From positions 1 to 43,434 of the IMG/VR virus record IMGVR_UViG_3300009161_000085: 43,434 nt of DNA. One strand, given 5' to 3'. Position numbers and translations under genes: made by a program. Below, one piece after another: positions 26,214-34,383 of the stretch. Source of the stretch: a virus. The notes beneath the pieces are model-generated. The model saw nothing but the letters and a program-made list of their open reading frames with translations, did not search any database and was not told the DNA's origin. The number at the start of each line of letters is the position of its first letter. The first letter of the stretch is position 1.

Positions 26214-26534
26214 ATGGCAACAGGAAGATTGGGAGCGTCGGATTTAACCGCAGCTGCCTTAACAACAGTATATACCTGTCCAGCTGATACGTTTGCAATA
26301 GTTGCTGTAAACTTCCTAAATCGAGGCAATCAAGCTCAAACTTTTAGATTGGCTGTGGCTACCACAGCTACTCCTACAGTGGGTGAGTACATTGAATACG
26401 ATGTGGAAGTGCTGTCCAAAGGAGTTCTAGAAAGAACTGGTTTGGTATTGGCAGCAACACAAAGATTAGTGGCATACGCATCGGGTGGCAACGCTAGCGT
26501 GGTGGTTTACGGCATTGAAACATCAACTGCATAA
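26214..26534 (+). CDS. Small beta-rich virion protein
   Basis: The protein has 106 aa, starting MATGRLGASDLTAAALTTVYTCPA and continuing with IVAVNFLNRGNQAQTFRLAV and YIEYDVEVLSKGVLERTGLV. The plan (short N-terminal lead, beta-sandwich with a mid-chain LERTGLVLAA loop) is typical of small structural proteins in marine myoviruses. It may be related to the 107- and 109-aa proteins at 2634 and 12218. A strong AAGGAG lies 9 nt upstream of the ATG. No catalytic motif or signal peptide is visible. Its place just before another small protein and the Cys-rich adhesins suggests an accessory of the distal fibre. Confidence 0.75.
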   Translation: MATGRLGASDLTAAALTTVYTCPADTFAIVAVNFLNRGNQAQTFRLAVATTATPTVGEYIEYDVEVLSKGVLERTGLVLAATQRLVAYASGGNASVVVYGIETSTA

Positions 26535-26547
26535 ATCACGGCAATAG

Positions 26548-26555
26548 CATAAATA
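26548..26555 (+). promoter_or_regulatory. T4-type late promoter (CATAAATA)
   Basis: A 7/8 match to TATAAATA followed by C, intergenic, 23 nt before the start codon at 26579, with a weak AAGG near 26567-26570. Confidence 0.7.
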
Positions 26556-26578
26556 CAAGCAAACATAAGGACTAAAAC

Positions 26579-26911
26579 ATGGGAAGATACATATCAACAA
26601 CCGGAACCGCTGGTATAGTTATACGTGAAGTTAGTACAACGTATCAAGCAGTTGTGAATGATAGAATTTTGGCTAACTCTGCAGCAGCAGCCTTCACTAT
26701 CACTTTGCCACTGAGCACTGGACTGTTGAACAATGACACCATTCAAATCATAGACGTTGGCAACTTAGCAGGAACCAACAACATCACTGTGGCTAGAAAC
26801 GGTGCACTGATCAACGGAGCAGCTGACAATTTAACAATTGACTTGAATCAAGCAATTGTGACTTTGATTTATACAGGCGTAACTTATGGTTGGATTGTTG
26901 CCGCAGTGTAA
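26579..26911 (+). CDS. Small beta-rich virion protein with ITLP strand
   Basis: The protein has 110 aa. The sequence VVNDRILANS, FTITLPLSTGLLNNDTIQIID, NITVARNGALING and VTLIYTGVTYGWIVAAV matches the short repeat domain found at the ends of many phage tail and fibre proteins (FTITLP...G..I.I.D..G......TI). Here it stands alone. It has its own late promoter. The next gene, the first of the cysteine-rich triplet, begins 49 nt later without a clear promoter, so this protein may be the lead gene of that transcript. Function beyond a virion component is unknown. Confidence 0.75.
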   Translation: MGRYISTTGTAGIVIREVSTTYQAVVNDRILANSAAAAFTITLPLSTGLLNNDTIQIIDVGNLAGTNNITVARNGALINGAADNLTIDLNQAIVTLIYTGVTYGWIVAAV

Positions 26912-26960
26912 TTGATTTTAATAATCACACAGCATCACAATCTACAAAAGAATTAATAGT

Positions 26961-27932
26961 ATGGCAAGTTTGAAAAACCTTACGGCAACCAAGAACAACA
27001 ACTTTCCACAAGTGACGGAAACCAATGTGGAATCTGGTCAGATATATAATTTTCAAGCCAACAATTTTGAATCACTGCACGCAGGCATTTGTTTTCATCC
27101 CTGTCAATCAGGCACAGCAATAATTGAGATATGGGGCGCAGGTGGCTCTGGAGCCAAAATGTGCTGTTGTGGATTTGGTACTCCTGGTAACCCAGGCGCA
27201 TACAGTAAAAAAACAGTCACTCTCACATGCTGCGGATATATCACAGGATCACCAGGCATAGCCTGCGGCAATGATGCACTGTGTTTCAGAGGCTGTTCAG
27301 ATGCCACTGGAGTGACCATTTATGCCAATGGCAGCAGCACAGGTTGTATGTGTGCTCAAGGTGGCCGAGGCGGAATTTCTTATTGCAGCACAGGCACAGA
27401 TGCCTACTGTTGTTTCACAGCAGGCGGTTTTTATACCACTTTGGGAGTGAACGGCAACTGCGGCATAGTGTGCAACAAATGTTGTTCAGGTGGATGGTGC
27501 GCACTGGCATATGGTGGAGACTTCAACTGTCCAGGCGGATTCAGTTGTGTGAGTTTCCTAGGAGCTTCAGGATCATCTTGTCCATGCAGCACACATTTTC
27601 ACATGCAAGGACCAGCAGGATATTTTTCCAAATGCGGAGTGGTGGTGAGTTTCAATTCAGATGACGGCAATGGTTTTGCCAACTGGTCAGGACAAGGCCG
27701 AAGTCAATATTCTCAAGCACTGGCAGGAGCCAGCAGATGGCCTCAGATGGGATCACATTTTGCTACCTGTTGGGGATTTTCAGGAGCTTGTGGATGTTAT
27801 GAAAATGAAGGCTGCATGAATCTATTGCCTCCAGGATTTCCGTCGGCAGGACCACATCCATGTCCAGGTGTGAGAGATCATGCCAGCAAAGGTGGCAATG
27901 GTGCCATCAGAATTAAATTTATAGCAGGATAA
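26961..27932 (+). CDS. Cysteine- and glycine-rich adhesin-like protein 1
   Basis: The protein has 323 aa with 30 Cys by my count (9%). After a short N-terminal segment (ASLKNLTATKNN) come the Gly-rich strand IIEIWGAGGSGAKMCCCGFG and PGNPGAYSKKTVTLTCC, then MCAQGGRGGISYCS, CCFTAGGF, CSGGWC, CPGGFSC, CPCSTHFH and the C-terminal HPCPGVRDHASKGGNGAIRIKF. The WGAGGSG..PGNPGAYS part resembles the glycine-rich domain of phage tail adhesins. It is the first of three tandem paralogues. Cysteines are aligned across all three, so they must matter structurally (metal, late disulfides or buried thiols). There is no signal peptide. It is likely a fibre tip; receptor unknown. Confidence 0.8.
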   Translation: MASLKNLTATKNNNFPQVTETNVESGQIYNFQANNFESLHAGICFHPCQSGTAIIEIWGAGGSGAKMCCCGFGTPGNPGAYSKKTVTLTCCGYITGSPGIACGNDALCFRGCSDATGVTIYANGSSTGCMCAQGGRGGISYCSTGTDAYCCFTAGGFYTTLGVNGNCGIVCNKCCSGGWCALAYGGDFNCPGGFSCVSFLGASGSSCPCSTHFHMQGPAGYFSKCGVVVSFNSDDGNGFANWSGQGRSQYSQALAGASRWPQMGSHFATCWGFSGACGCYENEGCMNLLPPGFPSAGPHPCPGVRDHASKGGNGAIRIKFIAG

Positions 27933-27937
27933 ACATT

Positions 27938-28939
27938 ATGGCCACACTGAGATCATTATTAGAAACCAAACTGTCGTTCCAGTTGAACGGTTTAGAAAGC
28001 AACACTGAAGAAGGTAGAATTTGGGCCTACACTCCAGGCACCACAGTGGGCACCAACTTCTGTTGTGGTGTGTGTTGGATATCACCAGGCACAGGCACAG
28101 CCACCATTGAGATATGGGGTGCAGGTGGTTCTGGAGCCAAAATGTGCTGCTGCGGATTCGGATTGCCTGGCAATCCAGGTGCTTATTCTTCAAGAACAGT
28201 CAACGTCACCATAGGCTGTTGTATCAGAGGCAACGTGGGATTATCCTGCGGTAACTCAGACGATTTATGTTACAGAGGTAGATCAGAAAGCACAGGAGTG
28301 TGCTGGCAGGGCAATGGCACCAATGGTTGTATGTGTGCAGAAGGTGGTCAAGGTGGCTACAGCTATTGTTCTACCACTCCATCAGCCTATTGCTGCTTTG
28401 GAGCCAACGGATTTTGCAACACCAAAACCGCTGGTGAAAACTGCGGAATAATTTGCAACTACAGAGGCGCAGGTTGTGCTGTGCATGAAGCTCAAGGATA
28501 CGGCGGCACCTGCAACATGGCAGCTGGATTCAGTTGTGTGAGTTTCTTTGGATGCTTGCCATCATGTCCATGTTCATTTTGGTATCACACCAGAACACCA
28601 CCCAAGATGTATGCAGACTGTGGAGCATGGATCACCTACACCAATGATGTGGACAATGGAGCCTACAACTGGAGCGGTGGCGCTCAGTATGGTTACATAC
28701 ACACATTAGGACTTACTTCGCGCAATCCCACCATGGGCGGTCACTATACATCCTGTTGGAGTGGTGGTCATAGATATTGCGGTTGCTACAACATGAATGG
28801 TTGCATAGCATTTGTGCCACCAGGTCATGCAGGAGCACCACCACATCCATGTCCAGATGTGAGAGATCATGCCTACCGAGGTGGACATGGTATAATTAGG
28901 ATTAAATACGTGGGAACAGGATATTTGGGGTTAAACTAA
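27938..28939 (+). CDS. Cysteine- and glycine-rich adhesin-like protein 2
   Basis: The protein has 333 aa and 31 Cys, and is collinear with protein 1: CCGVCW, IEIWGAGGSGAKMCCCGFG, PGNPGAYSSRTVNV, CCIRGNVGLSC, MCAEGGQGGYSYCS, YCCFGANGFC, CGIICN, FSCVSFFGC, CPCSFWYH, CGCYNMNGC and HPCPDVRDHAYRGGHGIIRIKY. It starts 5 nt after protein 1, and its stop overlaps the start of protein 3 (TAATG), so the three are one operon. It has a short extra tail (VGTGYLGLN). Variation concentrates in loops between conserved Cys, as expected for receptor-binding variation. Function is inferred from Gly-rich adhesin similarity and fibre-region context. Confidence 0.8.
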   Translation: MATLRSLLETKLSFQLNGLESNTEEGRIWAYTPGTTVGTNFCCGVCWISPGTGTATIEIWGAGGSGAKMCCCGFGLPGNPGAYSSRTVNVTIGCCIRGNVGLSCGNSDDLCYRGRSESTGVCWQGNGTNGCMCAEGGQGGYSYCSTTPSAYCCFGANGFCNTKTAGENCGIICNYRGAGCAVHEAQGYGGTCNMAAGFSCVSFFGCLPSCPCSFWYHTRTPPKMYADCGAWITYTNDVDNGAYNWSGGAQYGYIHTLGLTSRNPTMGGHYTSCWSGGHRYCGCYNMNGCIAFVPPGHAGAPPHPCPDVRDHAYRGGHGIIRIKYVGTGYLGLN

Positions 28940-29901
28940 TGGCTGGATTAAAAAGTATATTATCATCAAAAGTATCATACACAATAACTGAGAACAACCT
29001 TGAACAGGGTGTGATCTATGCATTCTCACCCGGCACATTCTACACCAATTACTGCAACGGCTTCTGTTGGAAACCACCAGCCACAGGTTGTGCCATTGTG
29101 GAGATATGGGGTGCTGGTGGCTCAGGATCTCGTATGTGTTGTTGTGGTGGAGGACTGCCCGGCAATGCAGGTGGATATTCAAGAAAAAGCATAGCAGTGA
29201 CCACTGCCAACTTTGTGTGTGGCTGTGTGGGCTTTCCCAGATATTCTCATGATTTATGTTTTTCAGGTTGCGGTGATCCCAGCACAGTGTGTTGGACCAG
29301 CACTTCTTCCAATGGTTGCTTGTGTGCCAGAGGTGGCCGAGGTGGCACCAGTTTCTGCAGCACTGGTACCAGCATGTTCTGTTGCTACAGAGCCAACGGA
29401 TTTTGTAGTTTTGGACCCATCAACGACAACTGCGGCATTGTGTGCAATCATTGTTCAGGTGGTTGGGAATCACTGGCATACGGTGGTGACATCAACTGCT
29501 GCGGCACCATAGGTTGTACATCATTTTTAGGTTGCTATCCCACATGTCCTTGTCAAACACATCATCATGCTCCTCTGCCAGCCTACATATTTGCAGAAAA
29601 AGGCGCTAGAGTGAGTTTTCAAACATCAGACGGACAAGCCAACACAAGTGGTATGTCAGGCAGTCAGCTGCCTGCTTATCTACAATCACTGGCAGCACTC
29701 AGCAAACAGCCTACCAGAGGCACTTTCAACTCCTATTGTTGGGTATCAAACAGATCCTGCGGATGTTATGAGATGCAAGGATGTTCACCATTTTTACCCA
29801 TAGGCGCAGGTGGTCTACCTCCACAACCTTGTCCAGATGTGAGAGATCATGGAATCAGAGGCGGCTGGGGTGGCATGCGTATCAGATTTATAGCAAGTTA
29901 A
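28939..29901 (+). CDS. Cysteine- and glycine-rich adhesin-like protein 3
   Basis: The protein has 320 aa and 31 Cys. It contains CNGFCW, VEIWGAGGSGSRMCCCGGG, PGNAGGYSRKSIAV, LCARGGRGGTSFCS, FCCYRANGFC, CGIVCN, CSGGW, INCCGTIGC, YPTCPCQTHHH, CGCYEMQGC and QPCPDVRDHGIRGGWGGMRIRF. It overlaps the previous gene by one base (TAATG). It is the most divergent of the triplet in the middle region. No late promoter is visible inside the triplet, so all three are probably made together. Like its paralogues it lacks a signal peptide and catalytic motif. Alternative ideas are a metal-rich tip domain or a shuffling reservoir for adhesin tips. Confidence 0.8.
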   Translation: MAGLKSILSSKVSYTITENNLEQGVIYAFSPGTFYTNYCNGFCWKPPATGCAIVEIWGAGGSGSRMCCCGGGLPGNAGGYSRKSIAVTTANFVCGCVGFPRYSHDLCFSGCGDPSTVCWTSTSSNGCLCARGGRGGTSFCSTGTSMFCCYRANGFCSFGPINDNCGIVCNHCSGGWESLAYGGDINCCGTIGCTSFLGCYPTCPCQTHHHAPLPAYIFAEKGARVSFQTSDGQANTSGMSGSQLPAYLQSLAALSKQPTRGTFNSYCWVSNRSCGCYEMQGCSPFLPIGAGGLPPQPCPDVRDHGIRGGWGGMRIRFIAS

Positions 29902-29912
29902 TATAATATGTT

Positions 29913-29920
29913 GATAAATA
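29913..29920 (+). promoter_or_regulatory. T4-type late promoter (GATAAATA)
   Basis: A 7/8 match to TATAAATA followed by C, between the Cys-rich triplet and the 217-aa gene, 26 nt before its start codon at 29947. GAGGAA at 29935-29940 serves as a ribosome-binding site. Confidence 0.7.
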
Positions 29921-29946
29921 CACTAAATAGCACAGAGGAATAAAAT

Positions 29947-30600
29947 ATGATAAACAAAAATTTCACAATACCTTTGGCAGATGAGCCATATCTAGATACC
30001 ACCACACAGAATAAAACATACCCTGCCACCTACACAGGCCCAAGATATTTAAAAGTGTGTGTGGATAAAGAAACCAAAATAGTGGAAAGATATGTGGCTG
30101 GTGCTGACACCATGGATGGCCTAAGTGCAATCATCGCTATTGAAGAAGCTGAAAAAATGTATCAAATTTTAAATGCAGAAACACACACATTTGAAGCTGC
30201 TTATCTCACAGGCATGTACACCACCGGACCAGTGGAGAATTATACAGAAACACTGCCAACCAAAGATGCTGAAGGAGTGGATGAAACTTTTGAATATGTT
30301 TGGAACGACAACACAGGAATGATTTCACAACAGTATTACAACATAGATTTAAAATTTGTAAACGGAGCATATGTAAGACCTAGATTTAGAACTCATGCAC
30401 TGACCAGAGCAAGTTTTTTAGCCAGTTTGGTTGTGCAGGCCACAGCAATTGAAGCTGCCATTGAAAGCAACGAAACACTGTCTGATGCAGACATTGCCCA
30501 ACTGGAAACCTATGTGACCTGGTTGAGAAATGTACCTACCAAATATGCAAATGTCAAGCATTGGAAAATTCCATTCAAAATCACAGTACCAATTTACTAG
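29947..30600 (+). CDS. Protein of unknown function, putative late virion or assembly protein
   Basis: This 217-aa protein is not recognised as any named family. The first half is mixed alpha/beta (PATYTGPRYLKVCVDKET, IVERYVAGADTMDG, AIEEAEKMYQIL). The C-terminal part is helical (RASFLASLVVQATAIEAAIE, DADIAQLETYVTWLRNVPTKYANVKHWKIPF). The helical TxW-LRNxPxxY phrase resembles C-terminal tails of phage tail-fibre assembly proteins and fibre-associated proteins, in which a helix is followed by a W..P segment. It has a late promoter and a GAGGAA ribosome-binding site. It is the last late gene before the glycan-modification operon. A role in adhesin assembly is possible but not shown. Confidence 0.7.
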   Translation: MINKNFTIPLADEPYLDTTTQNKTYPATYTGPRYLKVCVDKETKIVERYVAGADTMDGLSAIIAIEEAEKMYQILNAETHTFEAAYLTGMYTTGPVENYTETLPTKDAEGVDETFEYVWNDNTGMISQQYYNIDLKFVNGAYVRPRFRTHALTRASFLASLVVQATAIEAAIESNETLSDADIAQLETYVTWLRNVPTKYANVKHWKIPFKITVPIY

Positions 30601-30610
30601 TCAAGAATAA

Positions 30611-30640
30611 TTCACAACAAAATCACTGTTGATATATAAT
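30611..30640 (+). promoter_or_regulatory. Sigma70-like promoter for the glycosyltransferase/carbamoyltransferase operon
   Basis: TTCACA at 30611-30616 (5/6 to TTGACA) and TATAAT at 30635-30640 (6/6) are separated by 18 bp. There is no TAAATA late element in this gap. This suggests transcription by the host housekeeping polymerase, that is, earlier than the surrounding virion genes. Confidence 0.55.
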
Positions 30641-30666
30641 ACTGTGTGTAAATTCGCACAGTATTA
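30637..30666 (+). promoter_or_regulatory. Long inverted repeat overlapping the -10 and start region
   Basis: TAATACTGTG at 30637-30646 is the exact reverse complement of CACAGTATTA at 30657-30666. With two further inner pairs (one G-U) the stem is 12 bp with a 6-nt loop. It overlaps the -10 hexamer and ends 5 nt before the start codon, and no U-tract follows. It could be an operator or an mRNA 5' hairpin occluding translation; a terminator is less likely. Confidence 0.6.
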
Positions 30667-30671
30667 CATAT

Positions 30672-31616
30672 ATGAATAGATCCAAAGCATTTTTTTTAAA
30701 CGGAGGTATTGGCCGAATTTTGTGTGCTATTCCTGCACTGGAAAAATACGCAGAAGAATCGGGCGATAAAGATTTTTTAGTCATTTGCGAAGGAGCTGTG
30801 GACATACTCAAAGGTCATCCCATACTGGATCAAAAAACCTACGATATTTTTCATAAAAATTTATTTCATTCTAAATTACAATCCAGAGAAATAGTAAGTT
30901 TGGAGCCTTATAGAGTTTGGGAATATTACAATCAAAAATGCAATCTATCTCAGGCTTTTGATATATTGATCAACGCCAAAGGAGTGAGGTCATTGCCCAA
31001 ACCCACCATCCATCTCAGCAAGGAAGAAACTGCTCAAGGACAAAAATTGATGGAAGAAATCAAAGCAAAAATTAAAAAAGATAAAGCCATTGTGTTTCAA
31101 CCATTTGGCAGAGGCGTAGAGCACATGGATAAAACTCTTTTGGATAAAACTGGACGCAGTTTTGAATACAAAGATGTTAAGAACTTGATACGAAAACTAC
31201 AAAAAGAAAACTTTGCAGTGATACTGATGTCAGAATTTGGCATGGATCTTAAGGATCAAAAATACACAGATGATGTGGCCATGCCCGAAGGATTGAATCT
31301 AAGAGTGTGGACAGCACTGATCAAACAAGCTGATCATTTCTTAGGCTGTGACAGTGTGGGTCAGCACTTGGCCTACATAGTAGGCACCACTTCCACTGTG
31401 GTATTGGGACCTACCTATCCCGTCAATACCACTTATCCCGATTGTGACTATTTTAACATAATGGATATGGGAGAAATAGATAGGGAGTATGATCCAATTA
31501 GAATCACCATGGACGAAAGAATTGCTAGAAAAAATGAAATATTGATGTCTATGAACGAAGAGATTGAAGACTATGTGATCAACGGAGTAATGAGAAGAAA
31601 TCAAGATGACAAGTAA
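30672..31616 (+). CDS. GT9 (heptosyltransferase-like) glycosyltransferase 1
   Basis: The protein has 314 aa. GT9 enzymes of the WaaC/WaaF type transfer L-glycero-D-manno-heptose from ADP-heptose. The N-terminal nucleotide-fold motif GGIGRILCAIPALEKY (residues 11-26) matches the GG.GD....PAL family pattern. The C-terminal donor-site motif is FLGCDSVGQHLAYIVGTTSTVVLGPTYP (from residue 223, split here by family loops). AIVFQPFGRG lies between the two Rossmann-like halves. The length fits GT9. The stop overlaps the carbamoyltransferase start by 11 nt, and a second copy follows that gene. No Shine-Dalgarno is visible. Sugar specificity is inferred from the nearby HldD/HldE genes. Confidence 0.75.
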   Translation: MNRSKAFFLNGGIGRILCAIPALEKYAEESGDKDFLVICEGAVDILKGHPILDQKTYDIFHKNLFHSKLQSREIVSLEPYRVWEYYNQKCNLSQAFDILINAKGVRSLPKPTIHLSKEETAQGQKLMEEIKAKIKKDKAIVFQPFGRGVEHMDKTLLDKTGRSFEYKDVKNLIRKLQKENFAVILMSEFGMDLKDQKYTDDVAMPEGLNLRVWTALIKQADHFLGCDSVGQHLAYIVGTTSTVVLGPTYPVNTTYPDCDYFNIMDMGEIDREYDPIRITMDERIARKNEILMSMNEEIEDYVINGVMRRNQDDK

Positions 31617-33420
31617 GCCTTCAGGTTATATTGCTGCCATTGCTAGAGGACACAATGCCGGAGTGTGTTTGTTAAAAGATGGCAACGTTGTTTTTTCCAT
31701 AGAAGAAGAAAGATTAAGTAGACAAAAATATGATGGCGGACCTTATGCCAGCATGATGGAAATATTAAAATACACTGACAAAATAGATTATTTGATTGTG
31801 GCTCACACACAAAAACTCAAAGACACAGCAGGCAAAGTGGATTTTACAGGTGATGACGTGTACACTGGACTGGCACGTAAAATGGGATTGATTGATAGAA
31901 CAGCTGATCCTCACAACCATCCTCAAGTGATTGATCTCAGTCACATACATCACAAATTACATGCTGCATGTGCTTTTTACAGATCTGGTTGGGAAAGTGC
32001 TGTGTCGGTGATTGTAGATGGTGCTGGAACATTCATTGGCATTAATAATAATATTCAAGGACAGACCACTGTTTGGGAAGTGGAATCAATTATAAATTGT
32101 GCATATCCTTCAAACTTTCATTCATTGTACAAACATTATGCCACTCGTGATGCTATGATTGGTGCAATATTAAAAAATTTTCCTTCGGACATTACTGACG
32201 AAGCTGGTAAAACTCACGAAGCAATATTCAGTGACAGAGCCGGCATAGTAAAAGTATACGAAGCTGTGACACAATATTGTGGATTCCAAGCAATTGAAGC
32301 AGGCAAAACCATGGGATTATTTCCCTATGGCAAACCCAATGATAAAATTCCGCAATTATTTGAAACTGAAGGAAAATCACCTTTGTCCAATAGAAATTTA
32401 ATTGTACCAACCTACCCTAGTGCAGCGTTAGTGAACGCTCTTATTTTTGATTATCTGGAAGATGAAATAGGAAAATCTCATGATGATGTAACATTATTAC
32501 AAAATCGTAGAGATTTGGCTTATGCTTGCCAAACACAAACTCAAGAACAAGTTTTAAAATTAATTCGTAAAGCAGTGTCCATGAGCAACAATAAGAGAGT
32601 GGTGTTGTCAGGAGGATATGGATTAAATTGTGTGGCCAACTATTATTATTTAGAACATTTGAAAGAAGAAGGAATTGAACTGTATGTGGAACCAACTTCC
32701 AACGATGCTGGCACAGCAATGGGTGCAGCATTGATGTTCTATCATCAGATATTTGCTGACAAAACTCCAAAAGTGCATAACACATTATACTTGGGTCCTA
32801 TAAGAGAATACACATTGGCAGACATTGAAAAAAGAGCCAGCATCAGTGAAAATAAAAATGTTAAAATAACAGATGCCACACACAAAGATATAGTAAAACT
32901 TTTAAAATCAAAAAATATAGTGGCCATGTTCCAAGGTAGATCAGAAAACGGTCCTAGAGCATTGGGCAATAGATCCATATTGTTTGACCCAACATTCAAA
33001 GATGGCAAAGATTTTGTAAATCTAGTTAAAAAGAGAGAATACTTCCGTCCATTTGCTGGAACTATATTGCAAGATGATGTGCATGAATGGTTTGATTTGC
33101 GTGGCATGAAAGATTCTCCGTTTATGATGTATGCTGTGAATTGTCAACCAGGTGTTGAAGAAAAAATTCCTGCAATTATTCATGTGGATGGCACTTGTAG
33201 AATACAAACAGTTACTGAAGAACAAAATAAACATTATTATGATTTAATTAAAACATTCAAAGATGAAACAGGTATACCTATATTATTCAATACTTCATTT
33301 AATTTGGGTGGTGAACCTTTGGTTGAAACTTTGGATGATGCATTTAGAACTCTAGAAAATTCCAAAATTGAATATCTATACTTGCCCGAGCATAAAAAAT
33401 TAATACACATGCCGAATTAA
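31606..33420 (+). CDS. O-carbamoyltransferase, NodU/TobZ family
   Basis: The protein has 604 aa, the usual family length. This family uses carbamoyl phosphate and ATP to place a carbamoyl group on a hydroxyl, often of a sugar. The N-terminal ASKHA-fold (Kae1-like) domain shows RGHNAGVCLL (residues 14-23), SIEEERLSR (31-39), SHIHHKLHAACAFY, VIVDGAGTF, VVLSGGYGLNCVANYYY and PTSNDAGTAMGAAL. The C-terminal carbamoyl-transfer domain shows FQGRSENGPRALGNRSI, REYFRPFAGTIL, DGTCRIQTV and LFNTSFNLGGEPLV. It is translationally coupled to GT9 copy 1 and followed 2 nt later by GT9 copy 2. The likely substrate is the sugar added by its neighbours. An alternative is modified-base carbamoylation, known for some phage relatives. 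Confidence 0.9.
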   Translation: MTSKPSGYIAAIARGHNAGVCLLKDGNVVFSIEEERLSRQKYDGGPYASMMEILKYTDKIDYLIVAHTQKLKDTAGKVDFTGDDVYTGLARKMGLIDRTADPHNHPQVIDLSHIHHKLHAACAFYRSGWESAVSVIVDGAGTFIGINNNIQGQTTVWEVESIINCAYPSNFHSLYKHYATRDAMIGAILKNFPSDITDEAGKTHEAIFSDRAGIVKVYEAVTQYCGFQAIEAGKTMGLFPYGKPNDKIPQLFETEGKSPLSNRNLIVPTYPSAALVNALIFDYLEDEIGKSHDDVTLLQNRRDLAYACQTQTQEQVLKLIRKAVSMSNNKRVVLSGGYGLNCVANYYYLEHLKEEGIELYVEPTSNDAGTAMGAALMFYHQIFADKTPKVHNTLYLGPIREYTLADIEKRASISENKNVKITDATHKDIVKLLKSKNIVAMFQGRSENGPRALGNRSILFDPTFKDGKDFVNLVKKREYFRPFAGTILQDDVHEWFDLRGMKDSPFMMYAVNCQPGVEEKIPAIIHVDGTCRIQTVTEEQNKHYYDLIKTFKDETGIPILFNTSFNLGGEPLVETLDDAFRTLENSKIEYLYLPEHKKLIHMPN

Positions 33421-33421
33421 T

Positions 33422-34372
33422 ATGAACAAAGCATTTTTTATTAACGGAGGAGCAGGTAGAACATTGTGTTCAGTGCCAGCACTAGAAAATTATGCCAACG
33501 ATAATCCCAATGATGATTTTATTATTGTGTGTGAAGGTGGCACTGATTTCTACAAAGGACATCCTAAATTACATTTTAGAGCGTATGATGTTTGGCACAA
33601 GAATCTATTCAATGAATACTTAAAAGATAGACAACTGATAACTCCTGAACCATACAGGGTTTGGGAATACTACAATCAAAAATGTAATATTGCACAAGCA
33701 TATGACATAGAGATTAATGGCAAAGGACTACGCACATTAGAAAAACCCAAAATTTATCTTTCCAAAGAAGAACTGATCATGGCAAGACAGATGATTAAAG
33801 AAATAAAAGAAACCACTAAAAAAGAAAAAATAGTAGTGTTTCAACCTTTTGGTAGAGTATCTAAAAAAGACAACGATAGTTTTATAGATGTGAGTGGTAG
33901 AAGTTTTGAATTGGAAAACATTATCAATCTAATTAGACAGTTGGGCAAACAATATGCTGTGATGGTGATGTCAGAATTTCCCATAGATTTTAGTAAACAT
34001 CAGATAAATTTTCCAGTGGCTGTGCCTCAGAATATACATATAAGAATTTGGAGTGCTGTGATAAAAATGTGTGATCATTTCTTAGGCTGTGACAGTTTGG
34101 GCCAACATCTTGCACATGCTTTTGACAAAACAGCCACAGTGGTATTTGGTTCAACATTTCCCAATAATGTTTCTTATCCAGACAATAATAAATTTGATAT
34201 CATTGACATGAACAAAGACAGTAGAATTTACAGTCCTATACGCATAACCATGGATGAATATGCTGACAGAGCCAATGAAGATGCTATGAAAATGGACAAA
34301 GAAGTGGAAAATAGAATTATGCAATCTGTCAACAGCATGATCAAACACGGCTACAAAAAGAATAAAAAATAA
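33422..34372 (+). CDS. GT9 (heptosyltransferase-like) glycosyltransferase 2
   Basis: The protein has 316 aa and is clearly paralogous to copy 1 along its whole length: NGGAGRTLCSVPALENYA, VCEG, GHP, PEPYRVWEYYNQKCN, VVFQPFGR, SGRSFELEN, MVMSEF, then DHFLGCDSLGQHLAHAF (from residue 218) and PIRITMDE. It starts 2 nt after the carbamoyltransferase stop. The two copies have diverged enough to have different acceptors, such as successive sugars or two acceptor sites. Its lysine-rich tail (HGYKKNKK) differs from copy 1. No transcription terminator is obvious; an AT-only inverted repeat surrounds 34365-34382. Confidence 0.75.
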   Translation: MNKAFFINGGAGRTLCSVPALENYANDNPNDDFIIVCEGGTDFYKGHPKLHFRAYDVWHKNLFNEYLKDRQLITPEPYRVWEYYNQKCNIAQAYDIEINGKGLRTLEKPKIYLSKEELIMARQMIKEIKETTKKEKIVVFQPFGRVSKKDNDSFIDVSGRSFELENIINLIRQLGKQYAVMVMSEFPIDFSKHQINFPVAVPQNIHIRIWSAVIKMCDHFLGCDSLGQHLAHAFDKTATVVFGSTFPNNVSYPDNNKFDIIDMNKDSRIYSPIRITMDEYADRANEDAMKMDKEVENRIMQSVNSMIKHGYKKNKK

Positions 34373-34383
34373 AATTATTTTAA

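Noticed and set aside
27281-27664. 127-codon alternative + frame inside the first Cys-rich gene
   Set aside because: The in-frame gene has paralogues aligned along its full length. The alternative frame is Arg/Trp/Phe-rich noise with no counterpart in the other two copies' frames.
34365-34382. Rho-independent terminator after the second GT9 gene
   Set aside because: The inverted repeat is AT-only with a 2-nt loop and no proper U-tract. It is too weak to call.
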